64,000 nt of DNA from Myxococcus hansupus (GTDB lineage Bacteria > Myxococcota > Myxococcia > Myxococcales > Myxococcaceae), in assembly GCF_000280925.3 (NCBI RefSeq), contig NZ_CP012109.1, positions 3,058,501 to 3,122,500 of the forward strand, written 5' to 3'. Under the pieces are notes generated by a model, which made no database searches, was not told where the DNA came from, and worked only from the letters and a program-made list of their open reading frames with translations. Below, piece by piece: positions 51,292-59,746 of the stretch. Position 1 is the first letter of the stretch, and every line of letters begins with the position of its first letter. The translations under genes and the position numbers were made by a program.

Positions 51292-52155
51292 CTACGCCAC
51301 GCTGCGCGAGGCGTCCTGCTTCGCCGTGGAGAGGAGGTCCGTGCCCGTGAGCTCCGGCACCCGCCAATGGTGGAACACGAGATTCGCGTCCACGCCGATA
51401 ACGTCTTCTTCGGCCACGGGCGCCCAGTACGGCCCGCCGCAGAGCGACTCACTGGCGACGACGAGCTGCTCCAGCTTCGTCCCCGGCGACGGCAGCGAGG
51501 GCTCCTCGTTGCGCGCGCCATTCGTGGACACGAACAGCGTCCGGTTGCGCCGCGTGGCCACCATGACGTTGCCGTCGGAGACCAGGAAGTTCATCGCGGA
51601 CCGCGCGTCCTGCCCCGGCTCGTCCGTAATCGTCGCCACCAGCGACATCGTCTCCGCCAACGCGCGCGCCACGGCCTCCACGGTGACCTCGCGGTCGATC
51701 GGGTGCCGGGCGGCCAGGCGGGTGAGGAACAGGTAGAAGCAGCGCTCGCTGTCCGTGGTGCCCTTGATGTTCGTCTTCAGCCGCGGGCAGATGAGCGCTT
51801 CCACGGCTGCCCGGTGGGTGGCGAACTCGCGCAGCGTGCCGTTGTGCACGAACGACCAGCGGCCGTGCAGGAAGGGGTGGGAGTTGCGCAGCTCCACCGC
51901 GCCCACGGACGCGAGCCGGATGTGCGCCACCACCGTGTGCGAGGACACCCGGCTGCTCACCCGCTCGAAGTCCGGGTCGCTGTGCGCGGGGCCCACACCG
52001 TGTGCCACCACCGGCGACTGCTCGACGCCGTACGCGGCGATTCCCCATCCGTCCTTGTGCTCGCGGGACTGGATGAGGAGCGAGTTCTTCTCCGTCACCA
52101 GGGCGGGGTGGACTGCTGCGGGAATGGCGGAACGGAATCCAAATAGTCGGCACAT
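51292..52155 (-). CDS. Class II glutamine amidotransferase domain protein, YafJ/EgtC-like
   Basis: 287 residues. Cys2 (MCRLFGF) is the N-terminal nucleophile after Met removal; HKDGWGIAAYG, VAHIRLASVGAVELRNSHPFLHGRWSFVHNGTL and the late SESLCGGPYW complete the Ntn-type glutaminase fold. No synthase domain is attached, so it releases ammonia from glutamine or hydrolyses a gamma-glutamyl amide, as in EgtC. It lies 90 nt downstream of hutI on the same strand, and a link to histidine or ergothioneine metabolism is possible but unproven. Confidence 0.9.
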   Translation of the reverse strand: MCRLFGFRSAIPAAVHPALVTEKNSLLIQSREHKDGWGIAAYGVEQSPVVAHGVGPAHSDPDFERVSSRVSSHTVVAHIRLASVGAVELRNSHPFLHGRWSFVHNGTLREFATHRAAVEALICPRLKTNIKGTTDSERCFYLFLTRLAARHPIDREVTVEAVARALAETMSLVATITDEPGQDARSAMNFLVSDGNVMVATRRNRTLFVSTNGARNEEPSLPSPGTKLEQLVVASESLCGGPYWAPVAEEDVIGVDANLVFHHWRVPELTGTDLLSTAKQDASRSVA

Positions 52156-52245
52156 GGCGGGTGACGATGACTCCTAACGTCCGGCCCTGACGGATGTCGT
52201 CCCGTTCTTACCCACGCGGGGCCGTCGTGTCTCTGCGACGCCGGT

Positions 52246-53511
52246 TCACATGCAGCCGTCCATCGGCTGGCGGACATGGATGCGCCCGGCCTTCACCACG
52301 ACACGCGCGTGGGTGATTCCTAGATGGTAGGGCAGATGACGGTACGAAGCACAGCCGAAGACCACCAGGTCGGCCGGGTCGCCCACGGACAGCCTGCCGT
52401 GCTGTTGCAACCCCAATGACAACGCGGCGCCCCGGGTGGCTCCCCAATACGCCTCGGCGGCCGTAAGTCCGTTTTCCAGGCACGCAAGCCCCAGCGCCAA
52501 CGCCGTGTTTTCACTCATGGCGGAGCCGGGATTCACATTGGTCCCCAAAGCGATGTTGAGCCCCGCATCACGGATGCGTCGTCCAGGAGCGTACGGTCGC
52601 ATGCGCAGGAACAGCGTCGATGTCGGCACGAGTACGGCGGTGACGTTGGCCGCCGCCAGCGCCTGCAATCCCGCGTCCGTCACTTGTTCCAGGTGATCGG
52701 CCGTTGCGGCTCCAAGCTCCGCCGCGAGCTCGGAGGCTCCAAAGGCGGTGATCTGGTCCGCGTGCAGCCTGGGCTGCATGCCCAGCGACATGCCCGCGCT
52801 GAGGATGCGCCGCGCCTCGTCCACGGTGAAGGCGCTGTCCTCGACGAAGACGTCGCAGAAGCGCGCCAGCCCCTCGCCCGCGACAGCGGGGAGAATCTCC
52901 TCGATGCACAGCCGCACGTAGTCCTCGCGGCGGCTCTTGTACTCCTCGGGGAGCGCGTGCGCGCACAGCAGCGTGGGCACCAGCTCCAGCGGCGTGAGCG
53001 TGCCGAGCGTCCGCACCGCGCGCAGCATCTTCAGCTCGGTCTCCAGGTTGAGCCCGTAGCCGCTCTTCACCTCCGCCGTCGTCACGCCCTGCGCCAGCAG
53101 GCGCTTCGTACGGGGCAGGGCGAGCTGCACCAGCTCCTCCTCGCTGGCGGCCCGCGTGGCTCGCACCGTGCCCGCGATTCCGCCCCCCGCCTTGGCGATC
53201 TCCAGGTACGTGGCGCCCTGGTTGCGCAGGTCGAACTCCGCGGACCGCTCACCCGCGAAGACGAGGTGCGTGTGCGGGTCCACGAAGCCCGGACCCACGA
53301 AGCCGCCCTGGGCGTCCACCACCTCCGTCCCAGGACCCACCGCGCCCGCGGGCAACCCTGACTCCGGGCCCACGTAGGTGACACGGCCACCGCTCACGCC
53401 CACCACCGCGCCCGGGCGAGGGGTGAGCGCGTCCTCCGCGCGCTCCCGGTGCGTGCCTTCCACCGTGAGCACCTCGGAGGTGTTTCGAACCAGCAACTCG
53501 AGCCTGTCCAT
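52246..53511 (-). CDS. hutI: Imidazolonepropionase HutI
   Basis: Third step of histidine degradation: hydrolyses 4-imidazolone-5-propionate to N-formimino-glutamate. 421 residues of the amidohydrolase fold with the zinc motif VDPHTHLVFAGERSAEFDLR, the pattern TTAEVKSGYGLNLETELKML, LHADQITAFGASELAAELGAATADHLE, and the late metal-site region ALGTNVNPGSAM. The gene lies 3 nt downstream of a lipoprotein gene, which in turn follows hutU, so all three form one operon. hutH and hutG/F are not in this window. Confidence 0.95.
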   Translation of the reverse strand: MDRLELLVRNTSEVLTVEGTHRERAEDALTPRPGAVVGVSGGRVTYVGPESGLPAGAVGPGTEVVDAQGGFVGPGFVDPHTHLVFAGERSAEFDLRNQGATYLEIAKAGGGIAGTVRATRAASEEELVQLALPRTKRLLAQGVTTAEVKSGYGLNLETELKMLRAVRTLGTLTPLELVPTLLCAHALPEEYKSRREDYVRLCIEEILPAVAGEGLARFCDVFVEDSAFTVDEARRILSAGMSLGMQPRLHADQITAFGASELAAELGAATADHLEQVTDAGLQALAAANVTAVLVPTSTLFLRMRPYAPGRRIRDAGLNIALGTNVNPGSAMSENTALALGLACLENGLTAAEAYWGATRGAALSLGLQQHGRLSVGDPADLVVFGCASYRHLPYHLGITHARVVVKAGRIHVRQPMDGCM

Positions 53512-53514
53512 GCG

Positions 53515-54264
53515 TCAACGACCTCCGCGAGCACCCATGATGGGGACGTTCCAGCTCAACCCTTTGCCGACCTTCGCGCGGCCAAAGCCGCCTGACACTT
53601 CCAGGTCATTCAACCCGCCCCAGGAGACGCGCGCCGCCACCACGCCGCCGTAGTACAGCGCCTGCTCGGTGCGGCCTCCCGCGACCACCGCGTGCCACGA
53701 CACGAACGGAACCAGGCCCAGTGAGACGTTCTTCTCCGGTTGCATCGTCAGCGCGCAGGAGGCCTCCGTGCCGAAGATGCTGCCGGGACCCCCTCGGGAG
53801 TTGATGAGCCCGAAGTCGGACGCGCCGCGAACCGACACGGCCGGGGCCAGTCCCCACTGCTCCGACCCCAGGTAGTACGACGCTCCGGCATACAGGCCAT
53901 ACGCGGGAAGGGGCACGGGCAGGAACATCTCCCCCTGCATGCCGGTGTGCAGGTGCAGCCGCTCCGACAGCGGAATCGTCAGCGCCGCGTCGAACGCCAT
54001 GCCCCACTGCTGCGTGGAGAAGCTCGACTCGTCGCCGCGGAACCGGTCCCCGGCGGGGAGGGACGGCTGCGAGCCCACGACGGGTGCGCTCAGCCGGGGG
54101 CCGGAGCGCATGCCCATCTGCAGGACGTTCTGGTCCGGCCGCCCGGGCCCCATGCGCATCACCATGGGGCCCATGGCCGTGGGGGCGCACCCCGTCCCCG
54201 CCGCGACGGCGACGCTCCACAGCCCGATGACCGCACCGCGCAAGCGTGTCACGGCGGACTCCAT
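53515..54264 (-). CDS. Putative outer-membrane lipoprotein between hutU and hutI
   Basis: 249 residues. Lipobox AAGTGC (Cys26) follows a short hydrophobic signal. The body is rich in alternating beta-strands (WGMAFDAALTIPLSERLHLHTGMQGEMFLPVPLPAYGLYAGASYYL, ALYYGGVVAARVSWGGLNDLEVSGGFG), suggesting a small beta-barrel or an outer-membrane-associated lipoprotein. I do not recognise the family. Its ATG lies 2 nt after the hutU stop and its stop 3 nt before hutI, so it is firmly within the hut operon; a role in uptake of histidine or its products is a guess. Confidence 0.8.
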   Translation of the reverse strand: MESAVTRLRGAVIGLWSVAVAAGTGCAPTAMGPMVMRMGPGRPDQNVLQMGMRSGPRLSAPVVGSQPSLPAGDRFRGDESSFSTQQWGMAFDAALTIPLSERLHLHTGMQGEMFLPVPLPAYGLYAGASYYLGSEQWGLAPAVSVRGASDFGLINSRGGPGSIFGTEASCALTMQPEKNVSLGLVPFVSWHAVVAGGRTEQALYYGGVVAARVSWGGLNDLEVSGGFGRAKVGKGLSWNVPIMGARGGR

Positions 54265-54266
54265 TC

Positions 54267-55922
54267 TCAGGTGGTGATGCCGGGAATCTTCACGCCGCGC
54301 TGCTTGGCCACGTCGATGGCCTCGGAGTAGCCCGCGTCCGCGTGGCGCAGCACGCCCATGCCGGGGTCGCTGGTGAGCACGCGCTCGATGCGGCGCGCGG
54401 CCTCCGGCGTTCCGTCCGCGACGATGACCTGACCCGCGTGCAGCGAGTAGCCCATGCCCACGCCGCCGCCGTGGTGGAAGGACACCCACGAGGCGCCGTT
54501 CACCGCGTTCACCAGCGCGTTGAGGATGGGCCAGTCCGCCACCGCGTCCGTGCCGTCCTTCATCGCCTCCGTCTCGCGGTTGGGCGACGCCACCGAGCCG
54601 CAGTCCAGGTGGTCGCGACCGATGACGATGGGCGCCTTCACCTCGCCTTTGCGCACCAGCTCGTTGAAGGCGAGGCCCGCCTTGGCGCGCTCGCCGTAGC
54701 CCAGCCAGCAGATGCGCGAGGGCAGGCCCTGGAACGCCACGCGCTCCTCGGCCATGTTGAGCCAGCGCTGGAGCGAGGCCTTCTGCGGGAACAGCTCGCG
54801 CACCACGCGGTCCGTGACGCGGATGTCCTCCGGGTCTCCGGAGAGGGCCACCCAGCGGAAGGGGCCCATGCCCTCGCAGAAGAGGGGGCGGATGTACGCC
54901 GGCACGAAGCCCGGGAACTCGAAGGCGTTCGTCATGCCGCCCAGCTCCGCCTGACCGCGCAGGTTGTTGCCGTAGTCGAAGACGTGGCTGCCGGCCGCCT
55001 TGAAGTCGTTCATCGCCTGCACGTGCATGATCATCGACTCACGGGCGCGACGCACGTACGTCTCCGGGTCGCGCTGACGCAGCTCGGCGGCGGCCTCCAG
55101 CGACAGGTCCGTGGGGATGTAGCCGTTGAGCGGGTCGTGCGCGCTCGTCTGGTCCGTGACGAGGTCCGGCTTGATGCCCCGGCGGTACAGCTCGCGGAAC
55201 ACCGACGCCGCGTTGCCGATGACGGCGATGGAGCGGCCCACGCGCTTCTCCTGGGCCTCCTTCACCATCGCCAGCGCCTCGTCGAGGTCCTTGGCGACGA
55301 CGTCCAGGTAGCGCGTCTCCACGCGGCGTTGGGCGCGGGTGGGGTCGATCTCCACGCCGAGGAACACCGCGTTGTTCATGGTGGCGGCCAGCGGCTGCGC
55401 GCCGCCCATGCCACCTAGACCGCCGGAGAGGATGAGCCGGCCCGCCAGGTCATCGGAGCCGTAGTGGAAGCGGCCGGCGGCGGCGAAGGTCTCGTAGGTG
55501 CCCTGAAGGATGCCCTGCGTGCCGATGTAGATCCACGAGCCCGCGGTCATCTGGCCGTACATCATCAGGCCCTTCTTCTCCAACTCGTGGAAGTGCTCCC
55601 AGTTGGCCCAGCGGCCCACGAGGTTGGAGTTGGCGATGAGCACGCGCGGCGCGTCCGGGTGCGTGCGGAAGATGCCCACCGGCTTGCCGGACTGGACGAG
55701 CAGCGTCTCGTCCTCGCCCAGGTCCTGGAGGCTCGCGACGATGCGGTCGAACGAGGGCCAGTCGCGGGCGGCCTTGCCGGTACCGCCGTAGACGACGAGG
55801 TCCTCGGGACGCTCGGCGACGTCCGGGTCGAGGTTGTTCATCAACATCCGGAGCGCGGCTTCCTGGACCCAGCCCTTGCAGGACAGGGTGGAACCACGGG
55901 GGGCGCGGATGACGCGGGACAT
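54267..55922 (-). CDS. hutU: Urocanate hydratase HutU
   Basis: Second step of histidine degradation: hydrates urocanate to imidazolonepropionate using tightly bound NAD+. 551 residues, typical length, with [100 protein letters not shown] and [13 protein letters not shown] is found 8 nt before the ATG; a -10-like TAGTGT lies about 50 nt upstream. First gene of the hutU-lipoprotein-hutI operon. Confidence 0.96.
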   Translation of the reverse strand: MSRVIRAPRGSTLSCKGWVQEAALRMLMNNLDPDVAERPEDLVVYGGTGKAARDWPSFDRIVASLQDLGEDETLLVQSGKPVGIFRTHPDAPRVLIANSNLVGRWANWEHFHELEKKGLMMYGQMTAGSWIYIGTQGILQGTYETFAAAGRFHYGSDDLAGRLILSGGLGGMGGAQPLAATMNNAVFLGVEIDPTRAQRRVETRYLDVVAKDLDEALAMVKEAQEKRVGRSIAVIGNAASVFRELYRRGIKPDLVTDQTSAHDPLNGYIPTDLSLEAAAELRQRDPETYVRRARESMIMHVQAMNDFKAAGSHVFDYGNNLRGQAELGGMTNAFEFPGFVPAYIRPLFCEGMGPFRWVALSGDPEDIRVTDRVVRELFPQKASLQRWLNMAEERVAFQGLPSRICWLGYGERAKAGLAFNELVRKGEVKAPIVIGRDHLDCGSVASPNRETEAMKDGTDAVADWPILNALVNAVNGASWVSFHHGGGVGMGYSLHAGQVIVADGTPEAARRIERVLTSDPGMGVLRHADAGYSEAIDVAKQRGVKIPGITT

Positions 55923-56030
55923 GAACGGACTCCTAGGGTGTGGCGGACGGAAAGGCCCGGCACACTACCTGAAGCCGCGCGCTTCCGGGCCACCACGATG
56001 TCTCCGTCGCGCCGCGTCGCGTTCGTCGCC

Positions 56031-57094
56031 TTACGAATGCAGCGTGTCGTCGTCGGCCTCGTCCTCTCCGAAAGCCTGGACCGGCCTGCGCGAGGAGGGT
56101 AGGGCCATGATGCCCTCGTCGCGTTGGACGCGAATGTCGTTGATGACCTCCTTCACGCCGAGCACCTCGTGGGCCAGGGCCTCGGTGGCCTGCCGTTCGT
56201 CCGCGCTGCGCACCACGCCGCTGAGCAGCACCACGCCGTCGCGCACGCGGATGTCCACGTCCTCGGCGTCCACCCAGCTCCGCATCAGCCCGTCACAGAG
56301 GTCCGAGAGGATGCGCTCACTGGAGCGTTGATAGCCCCGGGGCGCCTTGCCACGAGGCCTCTCGCCACGTCGCTCCCGTCCACCCGCCGCGAAGCCGCCG
56401 TGCCCCAGCTCATGGTCCTCGGGCCGTGAGCGGCTGGTGGCGTAGCCGTCCCACGGCGGCGCCATGTTCTCCACGCCGGGCCCATGCCCCGCGGGCTGGG
56501 TGCCGCCGTAGCGCACGTCGGTTTCGGCCATGCGTCCAGCGCCTCGCCATGGCCGGCCCCGGTCCGGAAGGCCGCCCTCCCGGCCGCGACGCTCTCGGGG
56601 GCCTCTGCTCCCCGGTCATCAGAGGTGCCACCCCCGGTGCTCCGGCCCTGGGGCCCGTGGCCGCCCATGTCCTCCCGTCGGCGGCGCCAGCCCTGGCCAG
56701 GGCCGCCGTGGGAGCTTCCCGCCCGGCGGTCGTCCCGATGCTCGCCTTCGCCCACATCCCGGAACGTGCCGCTGGGGCTGTAGCCGGGCTGCCGGGCGAT
56801 GCGCTCCGGGTCGAACTCCCGAGCGCGGCGGTCGAGCTCCCGGTCCAGGTCGAAGTCACGGCCGTACTCCCGGGCATGGTTCAGGGCACGCGCGGCGCGG
56901 CCATAATCGAGGTCGCGTTGGTAGTCGCGCTCGTCCCGCTCCCTGGCCGCGGCGTGGAAGTACCGCTCACTGTCGAAGCCGCGTGGCTGCCAGCCATCCT
57001 CCGCGTCCGGCGCACCCCGGCGCTCGTCCCGTTCGGAGGCCCTGGCCCGCTCCCTGTCTGCCCACCGCGCGTCGTCGTCGCGTCTGCCGCTCAT
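56031..57094 (-). CDS. BON-domain protein with long charged N-terminus, split by a frameshift
   Basis: Two open frames appear to be one gene. From ATG 57094, preceded by GAGGAGG, a very charged Asp/Arg/Glu-rich sequence runs (DRERARASERDERRGAPDAEDGW, RDFDLDRELDRRAREFDPERIARQPG). The BON domain is read in another frame that has an ATG at 56531 (GYQRSSERILSDLCDGLMRSWVDAEDVDIRVRDGVVLLSGVVRS, VINDIRV). One more base in the run at 56610-56613 or 56597-56601 would join them into ~354 residues without a stop, giving an Arg/Gly-rich linker. BON domains bind lipid membranes. The shorter 166-residue BON protein from 56531 remains possible but lacks a good ribosome-binding site. Confidence 0.7.
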
Positions 57095-57361
57095 CGAATG
57101 GCCTCCTCTCGTCGGGTGTGTGCCCTGGCGCTCCTGGCCCGTCCCTGGACGTTCGGGACCGCGTGCGGACTCGGCAACGCGGCCCGCTCCCGCCTGGAGT
57201 CCGGCCGGGCGCGGAGGCGTCTGGCGAAGCAGGCACCCTGGGTGGACCTCCAACGGGGTTCCAGGCGTTCCATGAGCGTTCCCGCGCGCCCGGAGCGCGG
57301 TAGAGTCCGGGGCGTCGCGATCGGCCGGTCAACCGGCCGTCAGCCGCCAGGAGGACGTGCC

Positions 57362-59740
57362 ATGGATGATGGGAGCCGGAACGCGGAGGGAGCCGAGGCC
57401 GAAGTGGCTTCGGGCCTCGCGAAGGTGACGCCCAGCGCCCAGCCTCCGGAAGAGGCGCGCGGACCGTCCGTGGGGCCCATCGCGACGGTGGCGGGGGGAA
57501 TCCCGGCTGTCGTGTCGGCCATGCGGCACGTCTACGGTGAGATGGACGTGGTGCGCGGCACGCGGCTGTTGCTCAAGGTCAACCAGAAGGAAGGCTTCGA
57601 CTGCCCCGGCTGCGCGTGGCCGGATCCGGGACACCGCTCCATGGCGGAGTTCTGTGAGAATGGCGCCAAGGCCGTGGCGGAAGAGGCGATGTCCGCGCGC
57701 GTGACGCCGGAGTTCTTCCGCCAGTGGAGCGTGGCCGAGCTGTCCCTCCAGACGGACCACTGGCTGGGCAAGCAGGGTCGGCTCACGCAGCCCATGGTGC
57801 TCCGCGAGGGCGCCACGCATTACGAGCCCCTCTCCTGGGACGACGCCTTCGCGCTGGTGGCGGAGGAGCTGAACTCGCTCGACTCACCGCACGCCGCGAG
57901 CTTCTACACGTCGGGCCGGACCAGCAACGAAGCCGCGTTCCTGTACCAGCTCTTCGTGCGGCAGTTCGGCACCAACAACCTGCCGGACTGCTCCAACATG
58001 TGCCACGAGTCCAGTGGCTCCGCCCTCAATGAGACAGTGGGCATTGGCAAGGGCACCGTCACGTTGGAGGACTTCGACAAGGCCGACGCCATCTTCGTCA
58101 TCGGCCAGAATCCGGGCACCAACCACCCGCGCATGCTGTCCTCGCTGGAGTCCGCCGCGCGCCGGGGCTGCCAGATTGTCAGCATCAACCCGTTGCCGGA
58201 GACGGGCCTCAATCGCTTCAAGCACCCGCAGGACGTGCTGCACCTCATCGGTCCTGGCACGGCGCTGAATACGCTGTTCCTCCAGGTTCGCATCAACGGA
58301 GACGCGGCGCTGCTCCAGGGCCTGGGCAAGGCGCTGTTCGAGATGGAGGACGCCCGTCCTGGCTCGGTGGTGGCCAAGGCCTTCATCGAGGACAAGACGC
58401 TGGGCTTCGACGCCTACGCGGCCCACATGCGCGCGGTGAACTGGGAGGACGTGGAGGAGGGCAGCGGCGTGCCTCGCGCGCGGATTGTCGAGGCGGCGGA
58501 GCTGCTCGCGCGCTCCGAGCGCACCATCTTCTGCTGGGCCATGGGGCTGACCCAGCACCGCAACGGCGTGGCGTGCATCCAGGAGATCGTCAACCTGGCG
58601 CTCCTGCGCGGCGGCATCGGCAAGCCGGGCGCGGGGCTGTGCCCGGTCCGTGGCCACAGCAACGTGCAAGGCGACCGCACCATGGGCATCTGGGAGAAGC
58701 CGCCCGCGGCGCTCCTGGCCTCGTTGGAGCGGGAGTTCGGCTTCAAGCCGCCGCGGCATCACGGCATGGACGTGGTGGAGACGCTGAAGGCGATGCACGA
58801 CGGGCGCGTGAAGGTGTTCTTCGCGCTCGGAGGGAACTTCCTCTCCGCCACGCCGGACACGGAGTTCACCGCCGAGGCCCTGCGCCGCACGCGCCTCACC
58901 GCGCACGTGTCCACCAAGCTCAACCGCGCGCACCTGGTGCACGGACGGCGGGCCCTCATCCTTCCGTGCCTGGGACGCACCGAGCACGACGTCCAGGCCG
59001 CGGGGACCCAGTTCGTCACGGTGGAGAACTCCATGGGCGTGGTGTCGACCTCGCGGGGCTCGGTGGCGCCCGCGTCGGAGCACCTGCTCAGCGAGCCCGT
59101 CATCGTCGCGCGGCTCGCCTCGGCGGTGCTGGGGGCGCGTTCGAGCGTGCCGTGGCTGCTGCTGACCGAGGACTACGACCGCATCCGCGAGCGCATCGCC
59201 CGCGTGATTCCCGGCTTCGACGACTTCAACCGCCGCGTGCGCGAGCCGGGAGGCTTCGCCCTGCCGAACGGCCCGCGCGAGGGCCGCTTCACCACCGCCA
59301 GCGGCAAGGCGCACTTCACGGTGCATGGGCTGCCGCGAATCCCGCTGGAGCCCGGGCAGCTCCTGATGATGACGATTCGGACGCACGACCAGTTCAACAC
59401 CACGGTGTACGGGCTGGATGACCGCTACCGGGGCATTCGCAATGGCCGGCGCGTGGTGTTGCTGCATCCTTCGGACATGAAGGCGTTGGGGCTGTCGGCG
59501 GATCAGCTCGTGGATTTGCGCAGCCACTTCGAGGGCGAGACGCGGCTGGCGCGGGCCTTCCGCGTGGTGCCGTACAACATCCCGAAAGGGTGTGCGGCCA
59601 CGTATTTCCCAGAGGCCAACGTGCTGATTCCCGTGAACAGCTTCGCGGAGAAGAGCCGCACGCCGACCTCCAAGTCGGTGGTCATCAGCATCACCCCCGT
59701 GGCGGAGACACGCTCCCTGCCCGCGGGCGCGGTGGCGTGA
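57362..59740 (+). CDS. Molybdopterin oxidoreductase, FdhF/YdeP family
   Basis: 792 residues. After an N-terminal region with Cys in GFDCPGCAWPDPG, the molybdopterin core follows: ASFYTSGRTSNEAAFLYQLFVRQFGTNNLPDCSNMCHESSG, FVIGQNPGTNHPRML, HRNGVACIQEIVNLALLRGGIGKPGAGLCPVRGHSNVQGDRTMG. The C-terminal cofactor-binding domain includes MMTIRTHDQFNTTVYGLDDRYRGI. YdeP-type enzymes resemble formate dehydrogenase but lack its standard N-terminal iron-sulfur ligand set. In E. coli YdeP has been linked to acid resistance; substrate unclear. AGGAGG lies 8 nt before the ATG. No signal peptide, hence cytoplasmic. An open frame far upstream is antisense to the BON gene. Confidence 0.92.
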   Translation: MDDGSRNAEGAEAEVASGLAKVTPSAQPPEEARGPSVGPIATVAGGIPAVVSAMRHVYGEMDVVRGTRLLLKVNQKEGFDCPGCAWPDPGHRSMAEFCENGAKAVAEEAMSARVTPEFFRQWSVAELSLQTDHWLGKQGRLTQPMVLREGATHYEPLSWDDAFALVAEELNSLDSPHAASFYTSGRTSNEAAFLYQLFVRQFGTNNLPDCSNMCHESSGSALNETVGIGKGTVTLEDFDKADAIFVIGQNPGTNHPRMLSSLESAARRGCQIVSINPLPETGLNRFKHPQDVLHLIGPGTALNTLFLQVRINGDAALLQGLGKALFEMEDARPGSVVAKAFIEDKTLGFDAYAAHMRAVNWEDVEEGSGVPRARIVEAAELLARSERTIFCWAMGLTQHRNGVACIQEIVNLALLRGGIGKPGAGLCPVRGHSNVQGDRTMGIWEKPPAALLASLEREFGFKPPRHHGMDVVETLKAMHDGRVKVFFALGGNFLSATPDTEFTAEALRRTRLTAHVSTKLNRAHLVHGRRALILPCLGRTEHDVQAAGTQFVTVENSMGVVSTSRGSVAPASEHLLSEPVIVARLASAVLGARSSVPWLLLTEDYDRIRERIARVIPGFDDFNRRVREPGGFALPNGPREGRFTTASGKAHFTVHGLPRIPLEPGQLLMMTIRTHDQFNTTVYGLDDRYRGIRNGRRVVLLHPSDMKALGLSADQLVDLRSHFEGETRLARAFRVVPYNIPKGCAATYFPEANVLIPVNSFAEKSRTPTSKSVVISITPVAETRSLPAGAVA

Positions 59741-59746
59741 GCGAAC

